Origin: Balaenoptera acutorostrata
Lineage: Eukaryota > Chordata > Mammalia > Artiodactyla > Balaenopteridae
DNA: 64,000 nt
NCBI RefSeq assembly: GCF_949987535.1
Contig: NC_080064.1
Coordinates: forward strand, 39,876,282-39,940,281
Direction: 5' to 3'
Position numbers and translations under genes: made by a program
The notes under the pieces: model-generated
What the model saw: the letters and a program-made list of their open reading frames with translations, nothing else
The model's database searches: none
Told to the model about the DNA's origin: nothing
In this document: in pieces, positions 10,440 through 21,400 of the stretch
Layout: each line of letters begins with the position of its first letter
Position numbering within the stretch: the first letter of the stretch is position 1

Positions 10440-10625
10440 AATAATATGATGTAACGGTTATGAGAGAGACTTTGGAATCAGAAAGACATGGCTTTCAACC
10501 CTGCCACCTAGCCATGTCCTTTTGGGCAAGTCGCTTAAATTTCTGAGCCCCTGTAAAATGGGGATGGATTCTTGGTATTTCGAATTCTTAGCACAATGCC
10601 TACCACCTACAGAGCTGGCTACCAG
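10440..10625 (+). repeat. MIR SINE
   Basis: Sense MIR: 'gtaacggttatgagagagac' head, 'tggaatcagaaagacatgg', 'ccttttgggcaagtcgctta' and 'ccctgtaaaatggggatgg'. It follows the L2 fragment directly. Confidence 0.75.
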
Positions 10626-10629
10626 CCAG

Positions 10630-11185
10630 AGAACAGGGAAGGGGCCGCATGACGGTGTTTGAGCGTTCTCTCTGTGAAAGGAGACTTTCACAGCCCGGTT
10701 CTCTTCCTTCCCCTGATCTCTCCACTCCAGAGATTCTGGTTCACTTTTGATCAGGGAAGGAAATTATCAGGGATGATGCGTCTGAACTAAGATTTCCTTC
10801 CTTTGAGGTTGTATAATCAATATGCAACAGAGCTGAAATGTTTTATCCAGCCAGTGAAACGGAATCATTTTGCTAACTGTCTAGAATAAGCCACAGTCCT
10901 CTATGAATTGATGGCGAGGGTCTCAGCTCTGAGTGTCAGGCACCACAAGCAAGCACTTTAACACATATTAACAACATGGACGAGGGCAGTTTAGGTTCTG
11001 CTAGGGAAGCCACGGAACAACTTGCATTTTGCCCCGAGGGCAAGTGAAGCTCCAAGTGGAAAGTAGTTCTCAAAGGTCACAGCCAGCAGGTAACAGAGGC
11101 AAGGTTCACGGTCAGGCTCTGAGCTGGTTTTCATGTTGTTTGGTGCTTGTTTGAGTTGAGTATATTTTATTAAGAAAGGCAGTTT
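10630..11185. other. unassigned stretch
   Basis: No gene and no clear repeat. A weak antisense MIR-like run ('acaacatggacgagggcag' to 'cacagccagcaggtaacag') lies around 10970-11095. The rest looks unique. Confidence 0.35.
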
Positions 11186-11189
11186 GTAT

Positions 11190-11420
11190 AGGCGGTGAGA
11201 GGTGGAGGAGAGAGCATGGCCTTGGGGTCACATTATCAGAGTCTGACCCTCAGATCTTCCACCTAATAGCTGTGTGACGTTGGGCAAGTTGCTTGCCCCC
11301 TCCGAGCCTATTTCCTCATTTGTGAAACGAGGATAATAAACCCCTTCTTGGAATGATGGGCAGATTAAATGTAAAAAGGTTTAATGGAACACCTTGCACA
11401 GGCCTGGCACTTCAGAGGTC
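11190..11420 (+). repeat. MIR SINE
   Basis: 'cttggggtcacattatcaga', 'cacctaatagctgtgtgac', 'ttgggcaagttgcttgcc', 'cctcatttgtgaaacgagg' and 'cttgcacaggcctggcac' follow the full MIR consensus order. One of the better preserved copies. Confidence 0.8.
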
Positions 11421-11464
11421 CTTAGACTGTGGTTCATGTGGGTTTTCGAGTCAGACTGTCTGGG

Positions 11465-11965
11465 TTTTGTTTAAACATCTTTATTTAAAATGAAATATTT
11501 CAAACCAACAGAAAAGTACAGAGTACCTAACAAATACCTATGTATTTACCACTGAAATTTAACACACATTGATCTTCTACCATCTTTGCTTTGCATATGC
11601 TTTAAAATAAATAAAATATCAGAAGTCCCCTTGCCCTCTCCTTGATCCCATTCGCCTCTCTTCCCCCCGCCAGAGGTAAACACTTCTGAGGTTGGGGGTG
11701 TATCCCTTTTGTCTGCATTTTTATTCTTTTATTACATGCATATGTGTGCATAAACAATATGGAATGTTGTTCTGTTTTTAGATTTGCATAAGTGGTAGGA
11801 GACTGCACATTTTGTTCTCTGATTTGCCTTTTTAACCGGATATTATGTAAGTGAGATTTACCCGTGTTGACACATGTAGGTCATTCATTCTAACCGCCAT
11901 GTACTGCTCCATCACAGGGATAGAGCATGCTTTATTTATTCACTTGACGGACAGCTCCCCAGCCT
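11465..11965 (-). repeat. old L1 LINE 3' fragment
   Basis: Reads as the reverse complement of an L1M-type 3' end: 'caaccaacagaaaagtacag'-like opening, 'aacaatatggaatgttgttc', 'ccggatattatgtaagtgag', then 'gcatgctttatttattcac'. It resembles the left part of the L1 at 46440-47385. No ORF survives. Confidence 0.6.
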
Positions 11966-12299
11966 CCTGCCCATGCTGTTTTCACTAAACTATCATGAGG
12001 AAGAGAGATGGGAGAAGAGAAGCCACTTTCTCTGGAGAATGGACAAGCCACTTGCTGAGCATGTGGCTGGACACAAACAAGGTTCCCTTAAAGGCTGACC
12101 AGTCTCGGTGAGGGTTACCAAGGCAGCACAGTTTCTCCTTCCACTGTAAACACAAGCTGTGGCATTCTCTGCTGGGGGGGGAGAGAGAAGAACGGACAGG
12201 ACCCCTGTCCCCTTCTGCTCATGCCCCCTCCACACACTGAGGAGTGCGCCTTGCCCCTGTGCTGAGGTCTTTCCCATGCTCCCCATGGACCCCAGGTCC

Positions 12300-12420
12300 A
12301 CCCTCTGCTGCCCTGCTGCAGGCTCCGTGCTTGGCACACAGTAGGTGCACAGTAAATATTAGTGATGGGTGCAGAAGAGAGTGGAGTAAAAATGAATGAA
12401 TGTGTGAATGATGAAGGGAC
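12300..12420 (+). repeat. L2 LINE 3' end
   Basis: 'gcttggcacacagtaggtgc' followed by 'acagtaaatattagtgatgg' and an AATGAATG-like tail is the canonical L2 terminus. Confidence 0.65.
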
Positions 12421-12429
12421 TAAGTGGAG

Positions 12430-13155
12430 GAGTGCCATTCGTTCTCATATTTAATTTTGGGCTTAGAGAGCTGTCTTCATTGACCTTGGGAAGGCAGATT
12501 GGAGCCGGCTGAGATTTCATTCTCGGTTCTAGGCCCAGCTCTGCCACTGATGGCCAGTGCTCGCCCGCACAGCATAGCACCCAGCTGTGTTGTCCAGGGC
12601 TCTGAGCCGTGTCCCCGGGTTGCACTGTCCTGTCTGCACTCTCCGTTTTCAAGAGCACGGTCTGGGATGAATTCCTTGCTCACCACCGACGGTAAACGAG
12701 ATTTATTACCCCACAAACTCTTTTTATGCTCCTGCTTCCCAGAGACTTTGATGGATTTCATCTTGATAAATGATGAGGCCTGGGCCCTGCGGGCGGGGAC
12801 AGAGGTGGGCGGGGAGCTGTGAGCCTGGAAAGGAGAAGGAAAAGTAAAAAGTACTGGAGGCTCTTGCTGTTGATGTGCAGGAGGGGCTATCACTCAGAGC
12901 TCCTCCAAAGCTGGGAGATGGTGCCTGAATAGACTTTTGGACAATTCTGGCAAAGTCCCAACAACTTGCTGGGTGACGACCACAGTGTCTTCCTTGTTGG
13001 CACCCTTTGTGCTTTGGACTTGAACGTCAAAGAGGCATCTTCTGCATCTAAGTCTTGGTGCAAAGCAAGGATTTTCCTCAAGTGGCCTCTCCTTCTATCA
13101 GGCCTGGGCCTTATTCTGAGCTCGAGGCCAGACCACAGTTGTAGCTTCAGCCCTG
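12430..13155. other. unassigned stretch with possible conserved core
   Basis: Mostly unique. The part at about 12625-12790 ('ggtaaacgagatttattacc', 'cattttgat'-like AT-rich text and 'gataaatgatgaggcctgg') has the look of conserved non-coding DNA. Antisense frames of 138 and 173 codons cross here but show no recognisable domain. Confidence 0.35.
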
Positions 13156-13159
13156 CCCT

Positions 13160-13545
13160 ACTGTGTGTACCCACCTGGCACCCTCCTACCTGTCCTTCCA
13201 GGCGCAGGGCTACAGACCCCTCCTCAGTACCTACCCTGGGTATCCCTCCAGGTCCCTCCTGACCACTCTGCCTGGGGCCTGGCCGTTCACCTGTCTGCCT
13301 CCTCAGGTGATCTCCTGGGGCATCAGGGCTGATCCACGTCAGCATCCCAGGGTCCGGCACAGGCTGTGCACAGAGAAGGCCTCCAAGAATGCGTAAAGGA
13401 GGTGAGGGCACGAGAGGACTCTCCCTGGGATCCTGTCCCTACCTCTAGAGGGTCGGCTCCCTGGACATGGGGAACATCCTTTACTTCTCTCAGCATCATG
13501 TTTGCCATGTAGGTGACGCTCAGTCAAAGGTAACTGCTGCTATCG
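13160..13545 (+). repeat. L2 LINE 3' region
   Basis: Loose match to sense L2, ending with 'cctttacttctctcagcatc' and 'gtgacgctcagtcaaaggta'. Diverged, so the upstream edge is uncertain. Confidence 0.35.
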
Positions 13546-13547
13546 GT

Positions 13548-13730
13548 GTCTGTGCGTTAGGCACCGCACCAAGCACTTTAGTTCTCATTTAACACTCTAA
13601 TAGCTGGAAAATCAAGACTTCTCCCCCCATGCGTCAGTCAGTGAGTGTGAGCCTGAGCAGGGGGAAGCGACTTCTGAAGTTCACATGGCTCGGAAATGCA
13701 GAGTCAGGTTCAGATGTGACAACCCTGGCC
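13548..13730 (-). repeat. MIR SINE
   Basis: 'gttaggcaccgcaccaagc', 'tctcatttaacactctaata' and 'ttcacatggctcggaaatgc' fit antisense MIR. The central core is badly degraded. Confidence 0.4.
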
Positions 13731-13739
13731 CTGAAGCCC

Positions 13740-14187
13740 CTGGGCTCTTCACTCTGCCTCATCCTGCACTGGTGGGCAGTGGGAGCTGAGCCTTTCCAGA
13801 AGCCTGCCGGGAAAGAAGGGCTTGCCGTTGCCTTCCTGGAGGGGCTGAGCCTGCAGATACCCTGGAGAAGGGCCTCAGGCTGGTGGCCTGGTGGGGACTG
13901 GAGGGGTGACGGGGCACAGCGGGGAGCTCCTGACTGGGCATGGGGACCGCAGTGGCACTGCCTGCTCCCCAAACCAAATGCAGCCACAAATACCCCACCC
14001 CCGGCCCTCCGCCCACATACATATGCTGTCCCCCTCACCGCCAGCACACACGGCTCCTTGAGCCTCTTGGGAGGTGGTCTTTACAACCAAGCAAGCTCGG
14101 TGAGGAGCCGTGGGGCTCCTGCTGGGAGTTCATTCACCATTTTCTCAGACACGAGGCTGCCCAGCCCTTCATTCCAGCAGAATGGCT
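13740..14187. other. unassigned GC-rich stretch
   Basis: A 313-codon plus-strand frame (13629-14570) and several overlapping frames on both strands cross this GC-rich segment. Their length is explained by few AT-rich stop codons. Composition is Pro/Ser/Leu-rich in every frame, with no domain. Not called as a gene. Confidence 0.4.
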
Positions 14188-14192
14188 GGAAT

Positions 14193-14352
14193 GGGTTTAT
14201 TTTTTTCAGAAGTGCTGTGTGGGGTTGGTCTCTTCTCTGCTGTCCTGTTGCCACTGTCCTGTCCAGGCCCGTGTCACTCTGCCCCTGGCTGGGAGCCCTA
14301 GACTCTCCCTCCCAATTAACTCGCAGGCCTTCCTCCCCACTCCCACCGTCAG
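14193..14352 (+). repeat. 160-bp duplicated segment, copy 1
   Basis: Matches 16838-16997 with no gaps and two differences (a T/C about 40 bp in and a G/A near the end). Copy 1 is flanked by perfect 10-bp direct repeats 'cagaatggct' at 14178-14187 and 14350-14359, which look like a target-site duplication around an inserted piece. The unit has no poly-A tail, promoter box or inverted ends and matches no repeat I know. Confidence 0.85.
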
Positions 14353-14359
14353 AATGGCT

Positions 14360-15890
14360 TTTCGGGCCTGACCCTTTTGCTTCCCATCCTTCCTTTCTTT
14401 CTCCTCCTCCTGCCCTCTCTTCCCCATCTGGCCTGCGCCTCCCACCTCCGGATGCCCTCCCAGTGCCAGCGCTGTGGTCCTGGTGGTTACCTAGAGCCAG
14501 CCACACCTGGCGGGACATGCATGTGGTGACCAGGGGCCCATCCAGCCCAGCTGGCCCATGTGAGCTCTAGTCGGGCCCCAGGCCCTGCGTCCAGGATCAG
14601 CCCGCAGTCCGGTCTGCCCCCTACCCTCCATTTATAATACCTCCTCCCAACAACTGTGTCTGAGAATAGGCTCACGGGCCCCCGGGCATGACCTGCCTTG
14701 GTTTTGACTTGTAAAGCTCTGGCCGTGGAATTCAGAAGTCTTCCTGCAGCGGCCCCTTTCTGGCCTGGCCCTGGGGTCACGGCGGCTTCTGCATGCACCA
14801 GCAGGCACACGGGCAGCGCCCAGGCAGGGCCAGAAGAGCGGTCCACGCAGGTGGAGAAGCAGGGATCACGTTGCCTGGCCCAGAGTGGCCAGTTCCCCAC
14901 CAGGCCCACCTGCCCGAATGGGACAAGGCTTCTCCCAGCTGCCCCCCAGGAGGTGAAGTCCTCAGCACTTTCCAGTCCTGGCACCCCTGTCTCAGAGCTG
15001 ATCGCATCCCACTCGGTGTGGTAACGATCATTTCTCATGCCAGGCAACTCTTCGTGGTTAACCAAACTCTCAGGGGCCCCTGAGCTCACTCAGCCCCACA
15101 CATCCCTGGGGCGCCTGTTGACAGGTGGAAATGCAGCTCAGGGAGGCATGGCCCAGCTGGGGAGGTACTGGGCTGAAGATGTGAACCCACCTGGTCAGAC
15201 GGCATCCCCGTGAGCGCCTGCGCGTCCCGGCTCAGGTGCTGGGACCGTGATGTTGCACAAGGCCCTGGTCCTTGCTGCCCTGCGGCTCCCACTCTCCTGG
15301 AGAGCTAAATGCTAGGGGGTCTGAGCCGACGTGAACTGCTGCCTCCACTTCTTCGTTCTTGCCGTTTCCCTCTCCTTAAACTCTCCTGCCTCTTCCCAAA
15401 GGCTCAGCCTAAGTCTCCTTTCTCCAAGAATTCTTTTCCACAGCGACCCGAGGCCCCGCCAGGCCCGCACAGCTGCACAGCCTCACCCCGTTGCGTGCAG
15501 CCAGCCTGTGACCCGCGCTGAGCTGAACCTCCTGGAGCAGCCCTGTCTCCTCCTGTCTCTTAACCAGCGCCTCCCGGAATCGGGCACAGGGCTGGGCACC
15601 TGGAAAGAATGCCTGATACACGAGCCAGGCACTTGAGTCTGTGAGGGAAACGGTTCCAGCCGCTGCATCCTTGTTACGAATGACACGGAGGACTGAAGAG
15701 TTCCGGACTCCTGAGTGACAGCAGGCGCCCTCCTTCTCTCCCCTGGGCCCCAGCATCTTTTTAGTAAACCGAGCGTCTCGTAGGCCAAGGGAATGCTAGC
15801 CTTGGTGAGTAGCTCTTTCAACACTCCCGTGCTACAGCTGGTCTGACCTAGGTGACCCCAATAATCCCTCCCAGGTTTAAATTCTTCGAT
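14360..15890. other. unassigned GC-rich stretch
   Basis: Fairly CpG-poor, GC-rich unique DNA. The antisense 200-codon frame at 14487-15089 has no recognisable domain. A MIR-like antisense remnant may lie at about 15110-15200 ('gttgacaggtggaaatgcag'). Nothing else supported. Confidence 0.35.
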
Positions 15891-15896
15891 TGTCTT

Positions 15897-16125
15897 CAGC
15901 CGTGCTTCTCAACCTGGAGGCAACTTTCTGCCTCCAACCCCTAAGAGACATTCAGCAACGTCTGGGGACATCCTCGGTTGTCATAATGGGGGAGGGAGTG
16001 CTACCGGCATCAGGTGGGCGGAGGCCAGAGATGCTGTACAACATCCTACAGTGCACAGGACAGCGCTCACGACAAAGAATGACTCGGCCTAGAACACCAG
16101 CAGTGCTGAAGCTGAGAAGCCCTGG
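15897..16125 (+). mobile_element. MER20 (hAT-Charlie, non-autonomous)
   Basis: Follows MER20 end to end: 'gtgcttctcaacctggagg', 'cagcaacgtctggggacatc', 'gggggagggagtgctaccgg', 'gatgctgtacaacatccta' and 'gctgagaagccctgg'. Inverted ends are recognisable. About 228 bp, close to full length. MER20 copies have been reported in the literature as regulatory elements in uterine cells of placental mammals. Whether this copy acts so is unknown. Confidence 0.8.
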
Positions 16126-16414
16126 TCTACACTAAGGAAAGTTACATGCTTTTCTCAAAATTTTCTCCCTCTTGTATCTGTGGCTTTTTCCCAGAGTGGT
16201 CTGAAGCCGTCTCTGTTTACTTCTTAGGAACAGATGGTGCCTCACTGGATTTTTTTTCTTCCGAGGAGCCTCATTCAAAATCCACATGGCAGCATCTCCT
16301 GGTGATGTGGTGAGGTGGCCCAGACCGAGACACAGCAGTGGGGAGAGGCCCTGCTGCCTGAGAATCAGTTTCCAGCTGAGAGGGGGCAGGACTGGAGGTA
16401 CTGACCGGGGCACC

Positions 16415-16665
16415 TCACGAAGGGAGTGAGGAGCCAGACCTGTGTTGAAATCTTAGCTTTCCCACTCGCAGCTGTGTGTTCTTTAGCAAATCCTCGACCT
16501 CTCTGAGCCTCAGTTTCCTCATCTGCAGGTTGGGGATGATAATATCTGCCGCCTGGGGTTACTATAAAGGTCAAGTGAGATGCCTGTGTGTGTGTGTATG
16601 GCAGGGGTGGCGGGTGCCTGACTTAGGACCTGGCACTGAGCAGTTGTTCATGTGGGTCACTGATC
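16415..16665 (+). repeat. MIR SINE
   Basis: 'gagccagacctgtgttgaaa', 'cagctgtgtgttctttagc', 'ctctgagcctcagtttcctc', 'ggggatgataatatctgcc' and 'aggacctggcactgagcag'. A well preserved MIR core with a GTGT insertion near 16587. Confidence 0.8.
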
Positions 16666-16837
16666 TCCAGCACCTCCATCTCCTGTCCTCACCCCGCTCA
16701 ACACTCCCACCCTACCCTGGCCTGGGTTTTCACATTTCCCACTGAGTAAAGAATTTGCAGAAAGGTAGGAACCGAGGCATCACCTTCACCTCTTCCCTCC
16801 CTTCCTGGTCTCCAGTCAGCTCACCAGCAGGTTCTGA

Positions 16838-16997
16838 GGGTTTATTTTTTTCAGAAGTGCTGTGTGGGGTTGGTCTCTCCTCTGCTGTCCTGTTGCCACT
16901 GTCCTGTCCAGGCCCGTGTCACTCTGCCCCTGGCTGGGAGCCCTAGACTCTCCCTCCCAATTAACTCGCAGGCCTTCCTCCCCACTCCCACCATCAG
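16838..16997 (+). repeat. 160-bp duplicated segment, copy 2
   Basis: Partner of 14193-14352, exactly 2,645 bp downstream and in the same orientation, 158 of 160 positions identical. Short 'ttctga' repeats lie at 16832-16837 and 17004-17009, much weaker than the 10-bp flanks of copy 1. That suggests copy 2 is the older locus and copy 1 the insertion. Confidence 0.85.
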
Positions 16998-16999
16998 GC

Positions 17000-17730
17000 T
17001 ACATTCTGAAGGCCCACTCGTCTTTCCCGAGAAGAGCTCCCACCCCGCTCAAGAGCCTCTGCTCGCCAGCCCCTCGGTGCCTGCAGGAGAAAGTCCAAGG
17101 GCTCTGCTCGGATGGGAGACTCTGCCCTTCTCCTTCAGCTCTCATCCGCCCAGCCTGAGACGCCTGTGAACACCGCCCTCCTGCGTGTGCCGGCAGCTCC
17201 TCTAAACACCTGCCACGTCTCCCAGCACTGCGAGCAGGCAGAACCCCTGCCCGAGTGCCCACCCCACGGCCCGCGGTCAGGCTCCGGCTCACCCTGCAGC
17301 ATCCGCTCCAGGGTCAAGGATGCTGTCAGCCCCCAGCCCCCCTCAGGCCCACCAGGAGACACTACTGTCACAAGGACCACCCTGTGTCCTGAAGGGTCTA
17401 GACGGTGAGCTTTCCAGGGCACGGGCTGTGCCTTGGGTGTGTCCAGGAGCCATGGAGAACACAGCACAGAGCAGGCTGGACAAACGCCTGTAAGTGGCCT
17501 GAGTGAGGACACGAGCCATGAGTTACACGCTCCACCGTGTAGCAAAACCGCCTTCCATGCATTCTCTTTGACCCTCACAAGAGTCCTGTGCTGGGTGTGT
17601 GTTACAGAAACTACACCAAGGGGAAGAGCCAGGAACTGTTCCCAGAGATCAGAAGTGATGCTTCTTTTTTGTATCAAACATAGCTCTCCAACAAAGCCAC
17701 CCAGGAGGCCAAGGTGGCATTAAGAGCCGG
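17000..17730. other. unassigned stretch
   Basis: Unique-looking. Overlapping frames, including a 180-codon antisense frame at 17135-17677, have no domain. No repeat recognised. Confidence 0.35.
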
Positions 17731-17734
17731 CATC

Positions 17735-17950
17735 TTTTAGCCAGTAACAGTAGCAGCCAGCAGGAGCCCGCTTCCTGAGCCAGGCACCCTGTGTCATCTC
17801 ACGGACCCGCGTGATGGCCCTAGCAGGTAGGTAGCACTATCTCCATTTTGCAAATAAAGAAGCTGAGGCTCAGAGAGGGAAAGAGATGTGCCTGGGGTGA
17901 CACAGCACATGGAGCTGAAGGGTCAAGGGGAGCCGCCCTTCCCACTTGGT
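17735..17950 (-). repeat. MIR SINE
   Basis: 'gagccaggcaccctgtgtc', 'aggtagcactatctccattt', 'agaagctgaggctcagagag' and 'tggggtgacacagcacatg' in antisense MIR order. Confidence 0.75.
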
Positions 17951-18254
17951 ACCTTGCCCCCAGACTGGCAAGTCTGCCAGCTCCGGGCAGAGGATGTCAC
18001 AGACTTGTCCCAAGTGACCTTTGCCAGAGCAGGGCGTGTCGCTGTAGAGGAATCTGGCCATGCCGTCTGCCCAGAGGGCCTGCCTTTCTCCTCCCTCTCC
18101 AGGAGCTGGGCAGATAAGTGAGGTGCAGGTACCTCAGAAGCTTCCAGGCCTCCCCTTTCCTGTCCAACAGCCAATCCTGAACCCCACCCCCATGCCCCAT
18201 GCATATTGCCTGGGGCCAGACGCCTGGCCTCGGCCTCGATGTTCTTAGATCACG

Positions 18255-18710
18255 GTGCAGGGGGGCGGGTTGGGGGGAGCAGGCTGGGTCTGCAGGAAGG
18301 CCTGAGTGCTGAGGGAGAGGAGGCTGAAGGGCGTCCTGGGCACAAGGCCTAGCAATCCACCCCCTTCCCCGGAAGCGGCTCTTCTGAGAAACAGTCCTCT
18401 GTGAGGTCCCAGCCTGCCTTCAGCAGCACACTCTGTCCCAGGCATCCTCTCCGAGAGGTCATCCCCTTGGCCTGCAGTGGGGACCAGAAAGCCAGGAGGG
18501 GGAAAAAGGAGGCCCGGCCTCCTCCTCGCTGGTGGGCTTCCCGCCACTGCCAGGCCTCCTTTGCTCACTACTTCTCCTTCTGTGAACTAACCTGAGGGCC
18601 TCTCTCTCCGAAGTTCAGGTTTATAGGGACTGAAGTCCACTCAATCACTGGCACTCAGGGCCTGCTGGTGGACTCTTTATTTACTAACGCTCACAACAAA
18701 GTTTCACCCA
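18255..18710. other. unassigned stretch
   Basis: G-rich start (ggggggcgggttgggggg near 18260), then unique DNA. No gene supported. Confidence 0.35.
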
Positions 18711-18799
18711 AGGTTTAATGATTAAATGGAATTTCGTTGGACGTTTGATGGTTCACCTTTATGGGAAAGAATAAAATTTTATGGCATGGGCAGTGTCCC

Positions 18800-18985
18800 A
18801 GAGTTCAGGAAACACGGCTGGAAATTCAGAAGAGAAGTCAGGACACTGGTTCCAGCTCTGGTCCCCACCCCCTCTCTGAGCCTTATTTTCTCACTAGTAA
18901 AGGAACGAGTTTGCACCAGTTGGTTTCTAATGGCCCTCCAGCATCCTGGGCCCCTGTCACTTCCTTCGCATGGTGGTGATAATTC
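18800..18985 (+). repeat. MIR SINE (diverged)
   Basis: 'gaagtcaggacactggttcc' and 'ctctgagccttattttctca' followed by 'ctagtaaaggaacgagtt' fit sense MIR loosely. Confidence 0.4.
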
Positions 18986-19069
18986 TGGCTAGACCACTGC
19001 TCTGAGATAAACACGCAAACTAGTGAGAGAGGCAGACGCTCCTGGGAGGCAGAAGGACATTACTCTGCA

Positions 19070-19280
19070 CACAGCGGATTAGAAAGCTGTCAGGCCTGGG
19101 GCTCAAATCTCGACTTTCCACTTACTGACGGCTACCTATGCAGGTCTCTTCACTCCTTCAGTCTCCTCGTCTGTAACGGCAGATGCTAAGGACTGTGTAA
19201 GGACTAAAAGTCAAATGAGGTCTGGACATAAAGGGCCTGGCACAGTGCATGAGTTATTATCACTACGATGATTGTTAATC
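19070..19280 (+). repeat. MIR SINE
   Basis: 'ttccacttactgacggctac', 'gtctcttcactccttcagtc', 'ggacataaagggcctggcac' and 'gcatgagttattatcac' follow sense MIR to its 3' end. Confidence 0.65.
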
Positions 19281-19479
19281 CTCATCACAGGTCAGGGAAC
19301 TCATTCGCATTGGCCCTGTACTGGGGCCCTGAGCGCAAGCAGGAAGGTGAGCCCTGCCCGCGCGCTCGGGAGCTTCTAGTCTGTCAGGAGATCAGCCTTG
19401 ACACAGGAAACATCAGGGAACTGGCAGGACTGTGCAGACCCAGTTCTAACTTCAGCATCTGAAGTGCTTTGTCCCTCTG

Positions 19480-20520
19480 AAGTCATAGTCTGAGGGAGGC
19501 AGACACAGGCCATTTAGCTCAGCTCATGGCTGGCTAAGGTTGTCAAGAGCAAAGAGAACAAATTTCTGTGTAAGTCCCAAAAGGGAGCTTTAATTCCTAG
19601 GAGATCAGAGGAGGCTCAAGAGACATAATTTGCCTCTGGGAGTCCTGACTGTTTCCCTATACCTTACTTCCTTCTGGGGTACTGTGAGGTAAAGGGGGGC
19701 CCATCCTGCCTGCTTCCCGGAGATGAAGGCTCCTGGTCTGGGAGAGGGATGCTGGTTCAGTTTCCATGAGACTTCTGAACCAGTGAGCGGCCCAGACAGG
19801 ACAGCCAATCCCACTATCACCAGCACAGACCTCCCAAACCCTTCCTAGTCCAGGAGAATCCTGGAAAATTCCCAAGGCATGTGCTGGGATGAGGGTGAAG
19901 GATAAGCCAGAGGAGGCCCCTTGGCTGTATTCCTCCTGTGCTTTAGAACTTGGCTGTGCCTGTGATGCAATTCAGTGGACCCCTCTCCACCCCACCCTTC
20001 CCGTCCAAGCCTGTTATTCCCTGACTTTCTAACAAGCGCCCAAATGAAGGCAGGCTGAAAGGCCCCAGGGGCCTCGACGTCCAGAAATGGGCTATTAGTG
20101 TATTTCAAAGGCCCAGATCTGACTGCAGTGCTGCAGCCAGCTAGACCCTCACTCTCAGGCCCTGTCATAGCCAATCGGCCCCTCACTAGCTGGTAAGAGG
20201 TTTCCCTACACTCGGCTCTACAGTCAGACTTCAGAGCCACCTGCCTGTCTCCTGCAATGACAACTGCGTTTACAGAGCTGCCCTGGATCGTGAACCCAGA
20301 TGCTCTGAAATCATGCTTGGCTGTAATGTTTGCAGTGGTACATCCGCTTACAAATGAGAAAACATCGTCTTTAGCCGAGAGGGAAGGAGAAAATGTCAGT
20401 CCTTTTCTGGCTTATACCAACATCCTTTTCTACAAAATGGAGAAAAATGGTGTGGCATCAGGGTGTAAAACTAGCAGTCACTGGTGGGAGTGAGGGAGCA
20501 ACATGATAAAGATGCAGCAA
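19480..20520. other. unassigned stretch
   Basis: No recognisable repeat or gene over about 1 kb. Antisense frames of 73 and 131 codons (19605-19826 and 19845-20240) carry no domain. Confidence 0.35.
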
Positions 20521-20524
20521 AATG

Positions 20525-20665
20525 AAGGCTGCATCTGGCGTTTCCTAGCTGGGCAACCAGGGTCAAGTTCATCAGCTTGTCTGAGCTTCAGAAGGGGCTG
20601 TTGGGAGGATTAAATAAGGTAATGTTTGTAAAGCACTTAGCATTACATACACTGGCTTCCTTCCA
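20525..20665 (+). repeat. MIR SINE (3' half)
   Basis: 'gctgggcaaccagggtcaag', 'gtctgagcttcagaagggg', 'ggaggattaaataaggtaat' and 'gtaaagcacttagcattaca' match the sense MIR 3' half. Confidence 0.65.
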
Positions 20666-20869
20666 TTTTTCTGTAAGGAAGAGGTAAGGATGGAGGGAGT
20701 GAAGAAAGAAAACGGTAATCTCTTCCAAGGACAGGCAAACATGCCCAGTGGATATCAGAAGTGTAAAACTGTGCTTTTACAGGCTCCAGAATAACCTTCC
20801 TGTAACATTTTGGGTTTTAATGGATTCCAGAAACCTGAAAATTTCTCTACAGTCAGAACAGGATGTTTA

Positions 20870-21400
20870 ACTTTTGTCCTTCATGAAAAAAAAAAAAACA
20901 AACCAAAAACCCAATGCACTCTCTAATCCCTTCATTCACTGGAAATATGTGGGAAACAAGAAATTGGGCTTAAAAAAAAAAAAAGCCAACATGAAATGTT
21001 CTGTTTTTAAATACGAGCAAACAAGAGCGTTGCAAAGCGTGGCTGGAATCAATAACAAAACTTTTGGAGATGAACCATTGAAAGTTGATGCTTTATTAGG
21101 GGCAAAATGCTTGGGACGCTCCAATTCTGGAGGCCTTAAATGGAGTTTGACTTCCTTTAGTACCTCAAAGGCAGAGAGAGGAAATGCTTTTATCAGAAGG
21201 GGACTGGAGGTGAACTGGCTCACCAAGAAAGCACCATCTCCTTGCTCTTTTCTCTTAAATTCCTTCCTAATGGGAAATGGGGAAAAGGAAACTATTTCAC
21301 AGAAAACATCAATGTGGAGAAACTCAGCGGTCCCCAAGCACCATTGGCATTTGGTACCTAGAGGGACAGTATCACTGTTTAGTTTAAAATAATGTGAATT
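20870..21400. other. unique AT-rich block open on both strands
   Basis: A 172-codon plus frame (20874-21392) and a 133-codon minus frame (20936-21337) overlap here despite an AT-rich composition. Neither has a domain. The plus frame starts with two A-run encoded poly-Lys stretches. More likely conserved non-coding DNA or chance than a gene. Confidence 0.3.

Noticed and set aside
13629..14570. 313-codon plus-strand open frame, the longest in the window
   Set aside because: Lies in GC-rich DNA with few stop codons. No domain, low-complexity Pro/Ser/Leu text, overlaps the 160-bp duplicate and other open frames on both strands.
14487..15089. 200-codon minus-strand frame
   Set aside because: Same GC-rich region, no recognisable domain, no splice or promoter support.
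17135..17677. 180-codon minus-strand frame
   Set aside because: No motif, and other frames overlap on both strands.
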